Assembly: GCA_050732995.1 (NCBI GenBank)
Contig: JBOHSA010000083.1
Span: 1 to 45,370 of the forward strand
Origin: JBOHSA01 sp050732995
GTDB taxonomy: Bacteria; Gemmatimonadota; Gemmatimonadetes; Gemmatimonadales; GWC2-71-9
Reading direction: 5' to 3'
Length of the DNA: 45,370 nucleotides
Shown: one piece after another, positions 32,268 through 40,844 of the stretch
How positions within the stretch are numbered: position 1 is the stretch's first letter
How the letters are laid out: each line of letters starts with the position of its first letter
Notes under the pieces: model-generated
What the model saw: only the letters and a program-made list of their open reading frames with translations
The model's database searches: none
Told to the model about the DNA's origin: nothing
Position numbers and translations under genes: made by a program

Positions 32268-32855
32268 CTAACGATACAACCCGTGCCGCGCGATGTACTC
32301 CCGCACCGGCTCGGGCACGAGATAGCGGATGGACCGTCCGGCCGCGACCCGCGCCCGGATCGCCGTGGCGGAGACGTCGAGCGCGGGCACCTCCACGACG
32401 CGCGCGATCAGCCGGCTCGTGGGCACGGCGAACCCCGGCCGCGCGAACACGACGACATCGGCGAGATCCGGGAGCGCCTCGACTTCGTACCAGTCGGGCA
32501 GGTCTCGGGCGGCGTCGGCCCCCAAGAGTAACGTGAAGCGGTTCCCCGGCTCGCGGGCGGCGAGCGCCCGCAACGTGTTGACCGTGTAGGACGGGGCCGG
32601 CAGCGTGAGCTCGATCGCCTCGACCGCGAATCGCGGATTCCCGGCCGTGGCGAGCTCCAGCATGGCGACGCGCTGCGCCGGGAGCGCGATGTGCCCCCCT
32701 CCCCCTCCCCCTCCCCCCCCCACTACCTGCTTGAGCGGCTGCTCCCGTGCCGGCATGAAGCGCACGCGCGCGTCCAGCGCCTCGGCAACCGTTTCGGCCA
32801 CGACCAGGTGCCCCAGATGCACCGGGTCGAACGATCCTCCGAACAGCGCCTCCAC
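32268..32855 (-). CDS. nadD: Nicotinate-nucleotide adenylyltransferase
   Basis: This enzyme of about 195 residues adenylylates nicotinate mononucleotide to deamido-NAD. The nucleotidyltransferase motif GGSFDPVHLGH is at residues 6-16 and the C-terminal SATAIRARV matches the SxTxxR motif. The start is uncertain: no ATG is available, and GTG 32855 gives the normal N-terminus but has no ribosome site and sits three bases after a 10-base homopolymer (32859-32868). A poly-glycine stretch (residues about 46-54) occurs in the loop where NadD normally has a short basic segment. A longer form beginning upstream cannot be excluded if the homopolymer length is wrong. Confidence 0.9.
   Translation of the reverse strand: MEALFGGSFDPVHLGHLVVAETVAEALDARVRFMPAREQPLKQVVGGGGGGGGGHIALPAQRVAMLELATAGNPRFAVEAIELTLPAPSYTVNTLRALAAREPGNRFTLLLGADAARDLPDWYEVEALPDLADVVVFARPGFAVPTSRLIARVVEVPALDVSATAIRARVAAGRSIRYLVPEPVREYIARHGLYR
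32694..32721. repeat. C-rich tract encoding poly-glycine in nadD
   Basis: The plus strand reads as C6-T-C5-T-C5-T-C9, an interrupted homopolymer resembling a tandem CCCCCT hexamer. It encodes nine glycines in NadD. Such tracts are prone to replication slippage and to sequencing or assembly error. Confidence 0.8.
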
Positions 32856-32884
32856 CGAGGGGGGGGGGTGCGGGATGAGAGGGC

Positions 32885-33661
32885 TTACGGCGCGCCGGCG
32901 CCGGAGGAGCCGGGGGGCGACGGTGGGCACCGTTGCGCCAGGCCGTCCGCGTGCGGATAGAACCGCTGCAGATGCGCGCAGGTCTCCCGGCGCTCCTCGT
33001 CGTAGCCGATGGCCCGGTAGCTGTCCACCAGCCGGAGCAGCGCGTCGGGGGCGCGGGAGGCGTCGGGATAATTCGCCACGACGTCCTTGAAGTAGATGAT
33101 CGCGGAATCGAAGGCCCGGCGGCGGAAATAGAACAGGCCGTTCTTGTAGGCCTTCTCGGCGAACCACTCGCGGAGCCGCCGGACGTGCAGCTGCGCCCGG
33201 GTGGCGGCGTCGGTGCCGGGGAACCGGCCCACCAGCTCCTGGTAGACGGCGAGCGCCGTCTGGCCGTAGGAGGGATCCAGATCAGGGCGGCGCCAGAGCC
33301 GCAGGTTGGCGTCGCCCGCGCGCAGCAGCGCGACCGGGGCGTAGGGGCTCGCGGGAAACTGATCGGCCACCCGGCGGAACTCGTGCGCCGCTTCCACCCG
33401 CTCGCCCGTCTGGAAGTACGACTCCGCGAGGAAGTAGCGGGTTTCGGCCTCTTCCGGTCGCCCCGGCTCGAGCTCCGCCAGGACGCGCTGGAACGTGGCG
33501 AGCGACTGCCGGAACGCCCCGCGCCGGAACTCGGCGCGCCCGCGGTCGAGCAGTCGCTCCGGCGCGGGCGTCGCCGCCGGTTTCGGCCCGCCGCCGCAGG
33601 CCGTCGCCAGGAGCAGCGCCCCCACCGCCCATCCGCTCCCGGCCCGCGCCAGCCGGCTCAC
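32885..33661 (-). CDS. bamD: Outer-membrane assembly lipoprotein BamD
   Basis: This 258-residue lipoprotein matches BamD, the essential TPR partner of BamA in beta-barrel insertion. The signal ends with LATAC (Cys22). The following TPR-like helices include FRRGAFRQSLATFQRVL, RYFLAESYFQTGERVEAAHEFRRV and the BamD-type RREWFAEKAYKNGLFYFRRRAFDSAIIYFKDV pattern. The GTG at 33661 overlaps the preceding gene's stop as GTGA. YbgF-like TPR lipoproteins share this fold, but size and helix pattern favour BamD; bamA is not in the window. Confidence 0.88.
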   Translation of the reverse strand: MSRLARAGSGWAVGALLLATACGGGPKPAATPAPERLLDRGRAEFRRGAFRQSLATFQRVLAELEPGRPEEAETRYFLAESYFQTGERVEAAHEFRRVADQFPASPYAPVALLRAGDANLRLWRRPDLDPSYGQTALAVYQELVGRFPGTDAATRAQLHVRRLREWFAEKAYKNGLFYFRRRAFDSAIIYFKDVVANYPDASRAPDALLRLVDSYRAIGYDEERRETCAHLQRFYPHADGLAQRCPPSPPGSSGAGAP

Positions 33662-34560
33662 GGTGTTTCGGCCTTCCCCAGGGCGTTGATCTTGGCTTGG
33701 GCACGCTGGGCGAGGGTGTCGCCCGAGGTGCCGCCAGTCAGCGCCTGCTGATAGCTCTCCAGCGCCCCCGCGACATCGCCTTGGGCGAGGCGCACGTCAC
33801 CCAAGCCCAGGAAGGCGCCGCGGACGACGTCGATCGATGCGCCGGGCGCCGTGGCACGGCGGAACCAATCCTCGGCCGCAACCGGCTCTCCGCGCTCGAG
33901 GGCGACCTGGCCCTCGAGCAGGGCGCACAGGCCCAGACCCTCGCGCGCCGCGTCGGAGACGGCGGGCTCCCGTTGCCGTCGGATCACGCCTTCGAACACG
34001 GACACGGCCAGCCGGCAGTCCCGCGCCCGGACCGCCGCCAGGCCATACAGGTAGAGCAGCGAATCGGCGGCCCGCGCGTCGGCCGCGGCGGCGACCGCGG
34101 TGGGCAGTAGGGCCAGGGCGTCGGCGGTGTCCCCGCGCTCCGCCGCTTCGAGCGCCACGAGCCGGGCGTACCGGCCGAGCGGCCGCCCGGGCGCCACCGC
34201 GCGCAGGCCGGTGAGCGCGATCGCGACCGCGGTCCGATCGTTGACCGTCAGCGCGGCTCGGATGACGCGCTCCAGGCCGTCGGCGGCCTCTTCGGCGCGG
34301 GATTGGTCTTCGCCAGCGAGAGCCCGGTACTCGGCCGCCGCGAGCGCGTAGCTCTCCGTGTGCAGCGCCGCCGCCGCCGTCTTCGCGTGCAATGCGGCGC
34401 TGCCGGGGTTCACCTTGAGGCCCAGCTGGTACTCGGCCAGCGCGTCGTGAAACTGGCCCGCCGCGTAGGCGCGGTCGCCCAACTCCTCGTGGTTGGCGGC
34501 GCTGCGGGTGCAGGCGAGGGTCACGGTGAGGAGCGCCGCCCAACCCCGGCGACGGCTCAT
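33658..34560 (-). CDS. TPR lipoprotein, function unknown
   Basis: This 300-residue predicted lipoprotein has a short basic signal with an LTVTLAC lipobox (Cys17). The mature part is entirely TPR-like: AYAAGQFHDALAEYQLGLKVNPGSAALHAK, LLYLYGLAAVRARDCRLAVSVFEGVI and GLGDVRLAQGDVAGALESYQQAL. The ATG at 34560 overlaps the previous TPR gene's stop (ATGA), and bamD follows with a GTGA overlap. The run of two TPR proteins ahead of bamD suggests a link with envelope assembly, but no specific role can be read. Confidence 0.82.
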   Translation of the reverse strand: MSRRRGWAALLTVTLACTRSAANHEELGDRAYAAGQFHDALAEYQLGLKVNPGSAALHAKTAAAALHTESYALAAAEYRALAGEDQSRAEEAADGLERVIRAALTVNDRTAVAIALTGLRAVAPGRPLGRYARLVALEAAERGDTADALALLPTAVAAAADARAADSLLYLYGLAAVRARDCRLAVSVFEGVIRRQREPAVSDAAREGLGLCALLEGQVALERGEPVAAEDWFRRATAPGASIDVVRGAFLGLGDVRLAQGDVAGALESYQQALTGGTSGDTLAQRAQAKINALGKAETP

Positions 34561-35324
34561 GATTTCTTCTTGCGCTTTTTGCCCGCGACCGCGGCCGCCG
34601 GTTGCGGCGCGGCCGCCGGCACGTCGTTCCGGTCGAGCATCGCGAGATACGCTTCCACCCTGGGGTCCTCCGGTCGTCGCTCCCGGCAGGCCCGCCACAC
34701 GTCGCGCGCCACCAGGCCGTCGCCGGCGAGGTAACAGGCGAGGCCGAGCATCGCGGCGGCATCGAGAAAGTGCGGCCGCTCGCGCACGATGATCTCGAAC
34801 TGCGCGCGCGCCTGGAGCGCGTGGCCCGCCTCCAGCAGCAACCGCCCCAGCTTATACCGCAGATCGTGAAACGTGGGTCCCAAGGCCAACGCCGCCTCGT
34901 ATTGCGCGACCGCCTCGGTCAACCCGCCGGACTCGACGTAGGCTTGGGCAAGGGCGGCATGCTGGTTGGCGAGCTTCGCGGCGACGTGAGCCGGGAAGCC
35001 CTGCTGCGGCTGTCCGCCGACCTGCCCCGCCCGGCGCAGGGCGGCGGTCGCTTCCGCCTCGCGGCCTAGCTCGTTGAGCACGAGCGCGCGGTGGATCAAG
35101 GCCTCGACGTAGCGCGGGTTCAGGGCAAGCGCCCGGTCGAGCTGCGCCAGGGCGTTCTCCGGCTGCCCGACCAGGGAATACGACAGGCCGAGCAGGTGAT
35201 GCGCGTCGGCGAAGGCGCGGCCCGACTCCACGACTTCCTCGAGCAGATGGATCGCGCCGTAATAGTCCTGGAGCTGGAACCGCTCCTGGGCCTGCACGAC
35301 CCGATGCTCAGGACTGACGTCCAT
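34557..35324 (-). CDS. TPR protein with lysine-rich tail
   Basis: This 255-residue protein has no signal peptide, so it is probably cytoplasmic. It consists of TPR units (YYGAIHLLEEVVESG, HHLLGLSYSLVGQPENALAQLDRALALNP, ALAQAYVESGGLTEAVAQYEAALALGP, YKLGRLLLEAGHALQARAQFEII) and ends with an Ala/Pro stretch and a very basic GKKRKKKS tail. Its start at ATG 35324 lies 17 bases inside the epimerase gene, and its stop overlaps the lipoprotein gene. No catalytic motif is seen; it may scaffold an envelope or polysaccharide process. Confidence 0.82.
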   Translation of the reverse strand: MDVSPEHRVVQAQERFQLQDYYGAIHLLEEVVESGRAFADAHHLLGLSYSLVGQPENALAQLDRALALNPRYVEALIHRALVLNELGREAEATAALRRAGQVGGQPQQGFPAHVAAKLANQHAALAQAYVESGGLTEAVAQYEAALALGPTFHDLRYKLGRLLLEAGHALQARAQFEIIVRERPHFLDAAAMLGLACYLAGDGLVARDVWRACRERRPEDPRVEAYLAMLDRNDVPAAAPQPAAAVAGKKRKKKS

Positions 35325-36276
35325 GGATCTCCTCGTACCAGCGCACGAACCGCCGGATGCCTTCCTCGATCTTCACGCGCGGCTGGAACCCGAGCTCCCG
35401 CCCGGCGCGGCGCAGGTCGGCGTCCGTCACGCGCACGTCGCCTGGCTGGTCGGGCGCGCGCTCGATCTGCGGCGTGCGGCCCAGCGTCCGGCCGATCAGG
35501 GCGATCAGGCGATCGAGCCGGACCCGCTCCCCGCCGCCGATATTGACCACCTCGCAAACGCCGTCCCGGTCGGGCCGCGCCGTCCACTCCAGGGCCGCCA
35601 GGACGCCGTTCAGCACGTCCGTAATATAGGTATAGTCGCGCTCGCTCGATCCGTCGCCGTGCATCTGCAGCGGCTGCCCGCGGGCGATCCGATCGGTGAA
35701 CCGATGGATCGCCAGGTCGGGACGCTGCCGCGGGCCGTAGACCGTGAAGAAGCGCAGACAGATGATGCGCGTCCCGTACAGGTGCGCGAAAGCCCGGGCC
35801 ACGAGCTCCCCCGCCCGCTTGCTCGCCGCGTAGGGCGAGATCGGCGAATCGGCGGGGGCATCTTCGGCGAACGGCGCCGGCGTGGCGTCGCCGTACACCG
35901 AGGACGAGGAGCCGAACACCACCCGACGCACGCCGGCCCGGCGCGCGGCTTCGAGTACCCGCGCGGTCCCCGTGACGTTCGTGTCCTGGTAGCCCGCGGG
36001 GTCCTCGAGCGACGGGCGCACGCCCGGCTTGGCCGCCAGGTGCAGCACCGCCTCGACCCCCTCGAGCGGCGGCACCGCCCGGGCGACGTCCGCTTCCAGC
36101 AGCCGGAAGCGCGCGTCCCGCCGCAGCCCCTCGAGATTCCGCTCCTTGACGGCCCGCGCGTAGAAGGGGTCGAAGTTGTCGACCCCGACGACCTCGTAGT
36201 CCCGCGCGACCAGGGCCTCGCAGACGTGCGAGCCGATGAAGCCCGCCGCGCCCGTCACCAGCACCCGCCGGCTCAC
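35308..36276 (-). CDS. UDP-glucuronate 4-epimerase-like extended SDR
   Basis: This 322-residue short-chain dehydrogenase has the NAD motif GAAGFIG (Gly9, 12, 15), VDNFDPFY, HLAAKPGVRPS, the catalytic Tyr149-x-x-x-Lys153 (YAASK) and FFTVYGPRQRPDLA. The FDPFY and AGVRPS-type blocks are characteristic of UDP-glucuronate 4-epimerases, which make UDP-galacturonate. The substrate would be supplied by the UDP-glucose dehydrogenase two genes upstream. UDP-glucose 4-epimerase is the main alternative. The GTG start overlaps the UDP-xylose synthase gene as GTGA. Confidence 0.86.
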   Translation of the reverse strand: MSRRVLVTGAAGFIGSHVCEALVARDYEVVGVDNFDPFYARAVKERNLEGLRRDARFRLLEADVARAVPPLEGVEAVLHLAAKPGVRPSLEDPAGYQDTNVTGTARVLEAARRAGVRRVVFGSSSSVYGDATPAPFAEDAPADSPISPYAASKRAGELVARAFAHLYGTRIICLRFFTVYGPRQRPDLAIHRFTDRIARGQPLQMHGDGSSERDYTYITDVLNGVLAALEWTARPDRDGVCEVVNIGGGERVRLDRLIALIGRTLGRTPQIERAPDQPGDVRVTDADLRRAGRELGFQPRVKIEEGIRRFVRWYEEIHGRQS

Positions 36277-37214
36277 CCGGGCTCCACCTCCACGGACCGG
36301 AAGGACTCGATGGTCCGCCGCAGCCCTTCGTCGAGCGACACGCGGGGCTCCCAGCCGAGCGTCGCGCGCGCGGACGTGATGTCGGGCTGCCGCACGCGCG
36401 GGTCGTCGGTCGGCAACGGCCGCTGCACAACCGCACTCTTGGCGCCCGTCAACGCGAGCACGCGATCGGCGAGCTGCCGCACCGTGAATTCGTGGGGATT
36501 CCCCAGATTGATCGGGTCCGCCGTCCCATGCTCGAACACACGGACGATCCCCTCGATGAGGTCATCCACGAAACAGAACGAGCGGGTCTGGGAGCCGTCG
36601 CCGTAGATAGTGAGCGGCCGGCCGTGGAGGGCCTGGACGATGAAGTTCGACACGACCCGGCCGTCGTTCGGCCGCATGCGCGAGCCGTAGGTGTTGAAGA
36701 TCCGCACGATCCGCGTGTCGACCGTGTGGAACCGGTGATAGGCCATGGTCATCGCCTCGGCGAAGCGCTTGGCCTCGTCGTACACGCCGCGGGGACCGAC
36801 CGGGTTGACGTTGCCCCAATAACTCTCCGGTTGGGGATGGACCAGGGGGTCGCCGTAGACCTCGGAGGTGGAGGCCAGGAGGAAGCGGGCCCCCTTGGCC
36901 CGGGCGAGGCCGAGCGCCTTGTGCGTGCCGAGGGAGCCCACTTTCAGCGTCTGGATCGGCAGCTCGAGGTAGTCGACCGGGCTCGCCGGGCTCGCGAAGT
37001 GGAGCACCCCGTCCACCGGCCCCTCGATCTCGATGAACGTCGTGACGTCGTGCCGCACGAACTGGAAATCGGGGTGATGCTCGAGGTGGGCGAGGTTGGT
37101 CGGGTGGCCGGTGATGAAGTTGTCCATCCCGATCACGCGGTGCCCGAGGGCCAGCAGCCGATCGCAGAGGTGCGACCCGAGAAACCCCGCCGCCCCCGTT
37201 ACGAGGAGGCGCAT
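36273..37214 (-). CDS. uxs: UDP-glucuronate decarboxylase (UDP-xylose synthase)
   Basis: This 313-residue extended SDR converts UDP-glucuronate to UDP-xylose. It has GAAGFLG (Gly7, 10, 13), DNFITG, HFASPASPVDY, STSEVYGDP and the nearly diagnostic SYWGNVNPVGPRGVYDEAKR, containing catalytic Tyr145 and Lys149, then IFNTYGSRMRPNDGRVVSNF. ATG 37214 lies 16 bases inside the ugd gene. It competes with the downstream epimerase-like protein for UDP-glucuronate, so the block could supply both UDP-xylose and UDP-galacturonate. Confidence 0.95.
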   Translation of the reverse strand: MRLLVTGAAGFLGSHLCDRLLALGHRVIGMDNFITGHPTNLAHLEHHPDFQFVRHDVTTFIEIEGPVDGVLHFASPASPVDYLELPIQTLKVGSLGTHKALGLARAKGARFLLASTSEVYGDPLVHPQPESYWGNVNPVGPRGVYDEAKRFAEAMTMAYHRFHTVDTRIVRIFNTYGSRMRPNDGRVVSNFIVQALHGRPLTIYGDGSQTRSFCFVDDLIEGIVRVFEHGTADPINLGNPHEFTVRQLADRVLALTGAKSAVVQRPLPTDDPRVRQPDITSARATLGWEPRVSLDEGLRRTIESFRSVEVEPG

Positions 37215-38518
37215 GCCAGCCGGCGGCCGATGCTGTCGTAGGTGAACCCCGCGCGCGCCAGCCGATCCGGATCGTACAGGTTGCGGCCGTCCACGATCAG
37301 CGGCCGTGCCATCAGCTGCTGCATGCGGGCGAAATCGGGGTTGCGGTACTCGAGCCACTCCGTCACGATGGCCAGGGCGTCAGCGCCCTCGAGCGCGTCG
37401 TAGGCGTGCCGGGCGTAGACGGGGCGCTCGCCCAGGTGGGGGCGCGCGGCCTCGAGCGCCGCCGGGTCGTGGACCCGCACCGTCGCCCCGGCCCCGAGCA
37501 GCGCGTCCACGAGCACCAGGGCCGGACTCTCGCGCACGTCGTCGGTTTCCGCTTTGAAGGCGAGCCCCCAGACGGCGATCGCGCGACCCCGCAGCTTGCC
37601 GTCGAAGTGTTTCTCCAGCTTCTCGAACAGCACCCGCTTCTGGCGCGCGTTGGCCGCCTCCGCCGCCTTGAGGATGTCGAGCGACATCCCGTGCTGCTCC
37701 GCGGTGTGCACCAGCGCCTTGACGTCCTTCGGGAAGCAGGAGCCGCCGTAGCCGGGACCCGGAAACAGAAAGGCCGGTCCGATACGGCGATCGGTGCCGA
37801 TCCCCTTGCGCACCAGGGTGACGTCGGCGCCCACCGACTCGCACAGCCGAGCGATCTGGTTCATGAACGAGATCCGGGTCGCGAGCATCGCATTCGCCGC
37901 GTACTTCGTCATCTCGGCGGACGTCGTGTCCATGACGATCAGAGGATTGCCGGTCCGGACAAAGGGCGCGTACAGCTCTTCGAGGAGGCGGGCGGCCTCC
38001 GCCGATTCGACCCCGATGATCACCCGGTCGGGCTTCATGAAGTCTTCGACGGCCGCGCCCTCCTTCAGAAACTCCGGATTGGAGCACACGTGGAACGGCA
38101 CCGTCGTGTGGTTGGCGATGGCCGCGCGGACGCGCTGCGCGGTGCCCACAGGCACGGTGCTCTTGGTGATCACGATCTTGGTGCGGTTCATGTGGCGGCC
38201 GATAGTCTCGGCCGCCGCCAACACGTGCTGCAGATCGGCCGAGCCGTCCTCGTCGGGGGGCGTTCCGACGGCGATCATGATCACGTCCGACTGCTCGATG
38301 GCGGCGCCGACCGCGGTGCTGAACACGAGGCGGCCCTCGCGCTGGTTGCGCACGACGAGCGGCTCGAGCCCCGGCTCGTAGATCGGGAGTCGGTTCCCCT
38401 TCAGCCCGGCGATCTTGGCGTCGTCGAGGTCGGCGCAGATCACGTCGTTCCCGGTCTCCGCGAGGCACGCGCCCACCACTAGCCCGACGTACCCCGTCCC
38501 GATGACGGCGACCTTCAT
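37199..38518 (-). CDS. ugd: UDP-glucose 6-dehydrogenase
   Basis: This 439-residue dehydrogenase oxidises UDP-glucose twice to UDP-glucuronate with NAD. It shows the Rossmann GTGYVGLV motif (residues 7-14), VGTPPDEDGSADL, CSNPEFLKEG, and the catalytic Cys261 in FPGPGYGGSCFPKD. The C-terminal UDP-binding domain includes GLAFKAETDDVRESPAL. Start ATG 38518 overlaps the upstream dehydrogenase gene as ATGA. It is distinct in sequence from its neighbour, which carries the UDP-GlcNAc-type variant of the active site. Confidence 0.97.
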   Translation of the reverse strand: MKVAVIGTGYVGLVVGACLAETGNDVICADLDDAKIAGLKGNRLPIYEPGLEPLVVRNQREGRLVFSTAVGAAIEQSDVIMIAVGTPPDEDGSADLQHVLAAAETIGRHMNRTKIVITKSTVPVGTAQRVRAAIANHTTVPFHVCSNPEFLKEGAAVEDFMKPDRVIIGVESAEAARLLEELYAPFVRTGNPLIVMDTTSAEMTKYAANAMLATRISFMNQIARLCESVGADVTLVRKGIGTDRRIGPAFLFPGPGYGGSCFPKDVKALVHTAEQHGMSLDILKAAEAANARQKRVLFEKLEKHFDGKLRGRAIAVWGLAFKAETDDVRESPALVLVDALLGAGATVRVHDPAALEAARPHLGERPVYARHAYDALEGADALAIVTEWLEYRNPDFARMQQLMARPLIVDGRNLYDPDRLARAGFTYDSIGRRLACASS

Positions 38519-39837
38519 GCGCGCGCCTCCGCCGCCCGGCCGGTCCCGAGCACATGGCGCGTGTCCACGACGACGCGCGCGTCCCGCGCCACCAGCGCGT
38601 AATCCACCGTCGAGTGATCGGTCACGAGCACCACGCAATCCACCGCCCGGAGGGTCTGCGCGGTGAGCGGCACGGACGCGAGCTCCACGATGTCTTCCCG
38701 CAGGGTCGGCACGTACGGGTCGTGGTAGGACACGATCGCCCCGCGCTGGTGCAGCAGGCGAATGATGTCAAGCGCCGGGCTCTCACGCACATCGCTGATA
38801 TCCTTCTTGTATGCGACGCCGAGCACCAGCACCCGGCTCCCGCGCATGGCCTTCGATTGATCGTTGAGCCGGTCGATCACCTTGCCCACCCAGAACTCCG
38901 GCATTTCGGCGTTCACCTCGCCCGCGATCTCGATGAACCGCGTCTTGTAGTTCAGTGATCGCATCTTCCACGCGAGGTAATGGGGGTCGATCGGGATGCA
39001 GTGGCCGCCCAGGCCGGGGCCCGGCGTGAACTTCATGAACCCGAACGGCTTCGTGGCCGCGGCTTCGATCACCTCCCACACGTCGACGCCCAGCTTGTCG
39101 CACACGATGGCCATCTCGTTCACCAGGCCGATGTTCACGCTGCGGAAGGTATTCTCGAGGATCTTCACCAGCTCGGCCGTCTCGGTGGACGAGACCGGCA
39201 CGAGCGTCTCGATGGCCGGCGCGTAGAGCGCGACCGTCACCCGGAGGCAGGTGGGCGTGATCCCGCCGACGATCTTCGGCGTGTTGCGGGTGCCCCAGCG
39301 GGGGTTGCCCGGGTCGACCCGCTCGGGCGAGAACGCGAGGAAGAAGTCTTCTCCGACCGCGAGGCCGGTGCTCTGGAGCGCCGGCAACATGAGCTCGCGG
39401 GTCGTCCCGGGATAGGTGGTGGACTCGAGGATCACGAGCTGACCGCGCCGCAGCGCCCGCTTCACCGACTCCGTGGCGGTCAGTACGAAGCTCACGTCCG
39501 GATCCTTGGTTTTGGACAACGGCGTGGGCACGCAAATCGAAACGGCGTCCGGCTCGTTGAGGCGCTTCAGATCGGTGGTCGCCTCGAACCGGCCCGCCGA
39601 GACCGCGCGGGCCACGTCGGCGGCGGGGACGTCCTGCACGTGCGACTCGCCCCGGTTCAGGCGGTCCACCACCGGCTGGCTGACGTCGAGGCCGATCACC
39701 CGGTACCCCGCCCGCACCAGCTCCATAGCGAGGGGCAGCCCGACATAGCCCAGGCCGACGATGCCGAAGAGCGCCGAACGGTCCTGGGCCTTGGCCATGA
39801 GGGCGTCAGCCGGCGTCGGTTTCGCGGCGGGGCTCAC
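38515..39837 (-). CDS. wbpA: UDP-N-acetylglucosamine 6-dehydrogenase (WbpA-type)
   Basis: This 440-residue nucleotide-sugar dehydrogenase has GIVGLGYVGLPL at about residues 25-36, CVPTPLSKTKDPD, ESTTYPGTT, FSPERVDPGN, ENTFRSVNIGLVNE and the catalytic Cys280 in GPGLGGHCIPIDP. The HCIPIDP form is typical of UDP-N-acetylhexosamine dehydrogenases (WbpA, WecC, TviB) rather than UDP-glucose dehydrogenase. Neighbouring WbpB-, WbpE- and WbpD-like genes favour UDP-GlcNAc as substrate, giving UDP-GlcNAcA. The GTG at 39837 overlaps the previous stop; internal ATG codons 14 codons in are an alternative start. Confidence 0.9.
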   Translation of the reverse strand: MSPAAKPTPADALMAKAQDRSALFGIVGLGYVGLPLAMELVRAGYRVIGLDVSQPVVDRLNRGESHVQDVPAADVARAVSAGRFEATTDLKRLNEPDAVSICVPTPLSKTKDPDVSFVLTATESVKRALRRGQLVILESTTYPGTTRELMLPALQSTGLAVGEDFFLAFSPERVDPGNPRWGTRNTPKIVGGITPTCLRVTVALYAPAIETLVPVSSTETAELVKILENTFRSVNIGLVNEMAIVCDKLGVDVWEVIEAAATKPFGFMKFTPGPGLGGHCIPIDPHYLAWKMRSLNYKTRFIEIAGEVNAEMPEFWVGKVIDRLNDQSKAMRGSRVLVLGVAYKKDISDVRESPALDIIRLLHQRGAIVSYHDPYVPTLREDIVELASVPLTAQTLRAVDCVVLVTDHSTVDYALVARDARVVVDTRHVLGTGRAAEARA

Positions 39838-40844
39838 AGGGTCACCGGGGCGCCGCCGCCCGCCAGCGAGCGGGAGGCCGCTTCCAGCACGCGCACGACC
39901 CGCACGCCGTCCTCGGCACGCGCACCCGGCCGGGGCGGCTCGGAGCCGCGCGCGGCCCGGACGAAGTGATCGAGCTCGGCCGCCAGCGGCTCGACACTGG
40001 GAACTCGCGGGATGAAAATGTCGCCCTCCCGGATCGACAGACTCTCGCCGTAGGAGCCGTACTCCGGCGGCCGGTCCACGCCCTTGTCGTAGATCCGGAG
40101 CTTTTCGCGCGGCTCCATGTCATCGAACACGACCATTTTCTTGGCGCCGACCACCGTGAGCTTGCGTACCTTGTGCGGGTCGAGCCACGAGAGCTGCACG
40201 TGGGCCAGCGCCCCGGTGGTGAACTCCATGGTCAGAAACACCACGTCTTCCACCCCGGGCTGGAGATAGCTGCGCCCGTGGGCGGCGACGCGCACGGGGG
40301 CCTCATTCAGCAAAAAGAGCGCCACGGAGACGTCGTGCGGCCCGAAGCTCCACAGGGCGTTCTCGTCGGCCCGCACCTGACCCAGGTTCACGCGGAGCCC
40401 GTACAAATAGTAGATCCGGCCAAGGTCCCCTTGCTGGACCAGGCCGCGGAGCCGCTCCACGGCCGGGTGGTGCACGAGCAGATGCCCGGCCAGCACCGGG
40501 ACCCGGCGCTCCGCGGCGCGCCGCGCCACCGCCTCCGCATCCCGTACGGTCAGGGCGAACGGCTTCTCCACCAGGCAGGGCTTCCCGGCGTCGACACAGC
40601 GCAAAGCCAGCTCGGCGTGGGTCCCCGCGGGGGAGGCCACGACCACGGCGTCCACGGCCGCCAGCAGGGCGCCGATCTCGGGGGTGACCAGGGCACCGGG
40701 ATACTGGCGCGCGCACCGCTCCCGCGCGGCGGCGTCGACATCGCACACCGCCGCAAGCTCCGCCTCCGCCAGGCCGGCCACGGTGCGGACGTGATTCCGC
40801 CCCCACGCGCCCGCGCCGACGACCCCGATCCGCAGCCGCGTCAC
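39834..40844 (-). CDS. wbpB: UDP-GlcNAcA 3-dehydrogenase-like oxidoreductase (WbpB-type)
   Basis: This 336-residue Gfo/Idh/MocA-family protein has the NAD motif VGAGAWGRNH (residues 9-18) and the family EKPFAL at 93-98. In the WbpB pathway it oxidises C3 of UDP-GlcNAcA to a 3-keto sugar for the following aminotransferase. The family is broad, so the assignment rests largely on context: it sits between the aminotransferase and WbpA-type genes with GTGA overlaps on both sides. The GTG start at 40844 fits both the family N-terminus and the overlap. Confidence 0.82.
   Translation of the reverse strand: MTRLRIGVVGAGAWGRNHVRTVAGLAEAELAAVCDVDAAARERCARQYPGALVTPEIGALLAAVDAVVVASPAGTHAELALRCVDAGKPCLVEKPFALTVRDAEAVARRAAERRVPVLAGHLLVHHPAVERLRGLVQQGDLGRIYYLYGLRVNLGQVRADENALWSFGPHDVSVALFLLNEAPVRVAAHGRSYLQPGVEDVVFLTMEFTTGALAHVQLSWLDPHKVRKLTVVGAKKMVVFDDMEPREKLRIYDKGVDRPPEYGSYGESLSIREGDIFIPRVPSVEPLAAELDHFVRAARGSEPPRPGARAEDGVRVVRVLEAASRSLAGGGAPVTL

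Noticed and set aside
29432..32536. Open reading frame of about 1030 codons on the plus strand
   Set aside because: Antisense to secA; composition-driven shadow with no recognisable domain.
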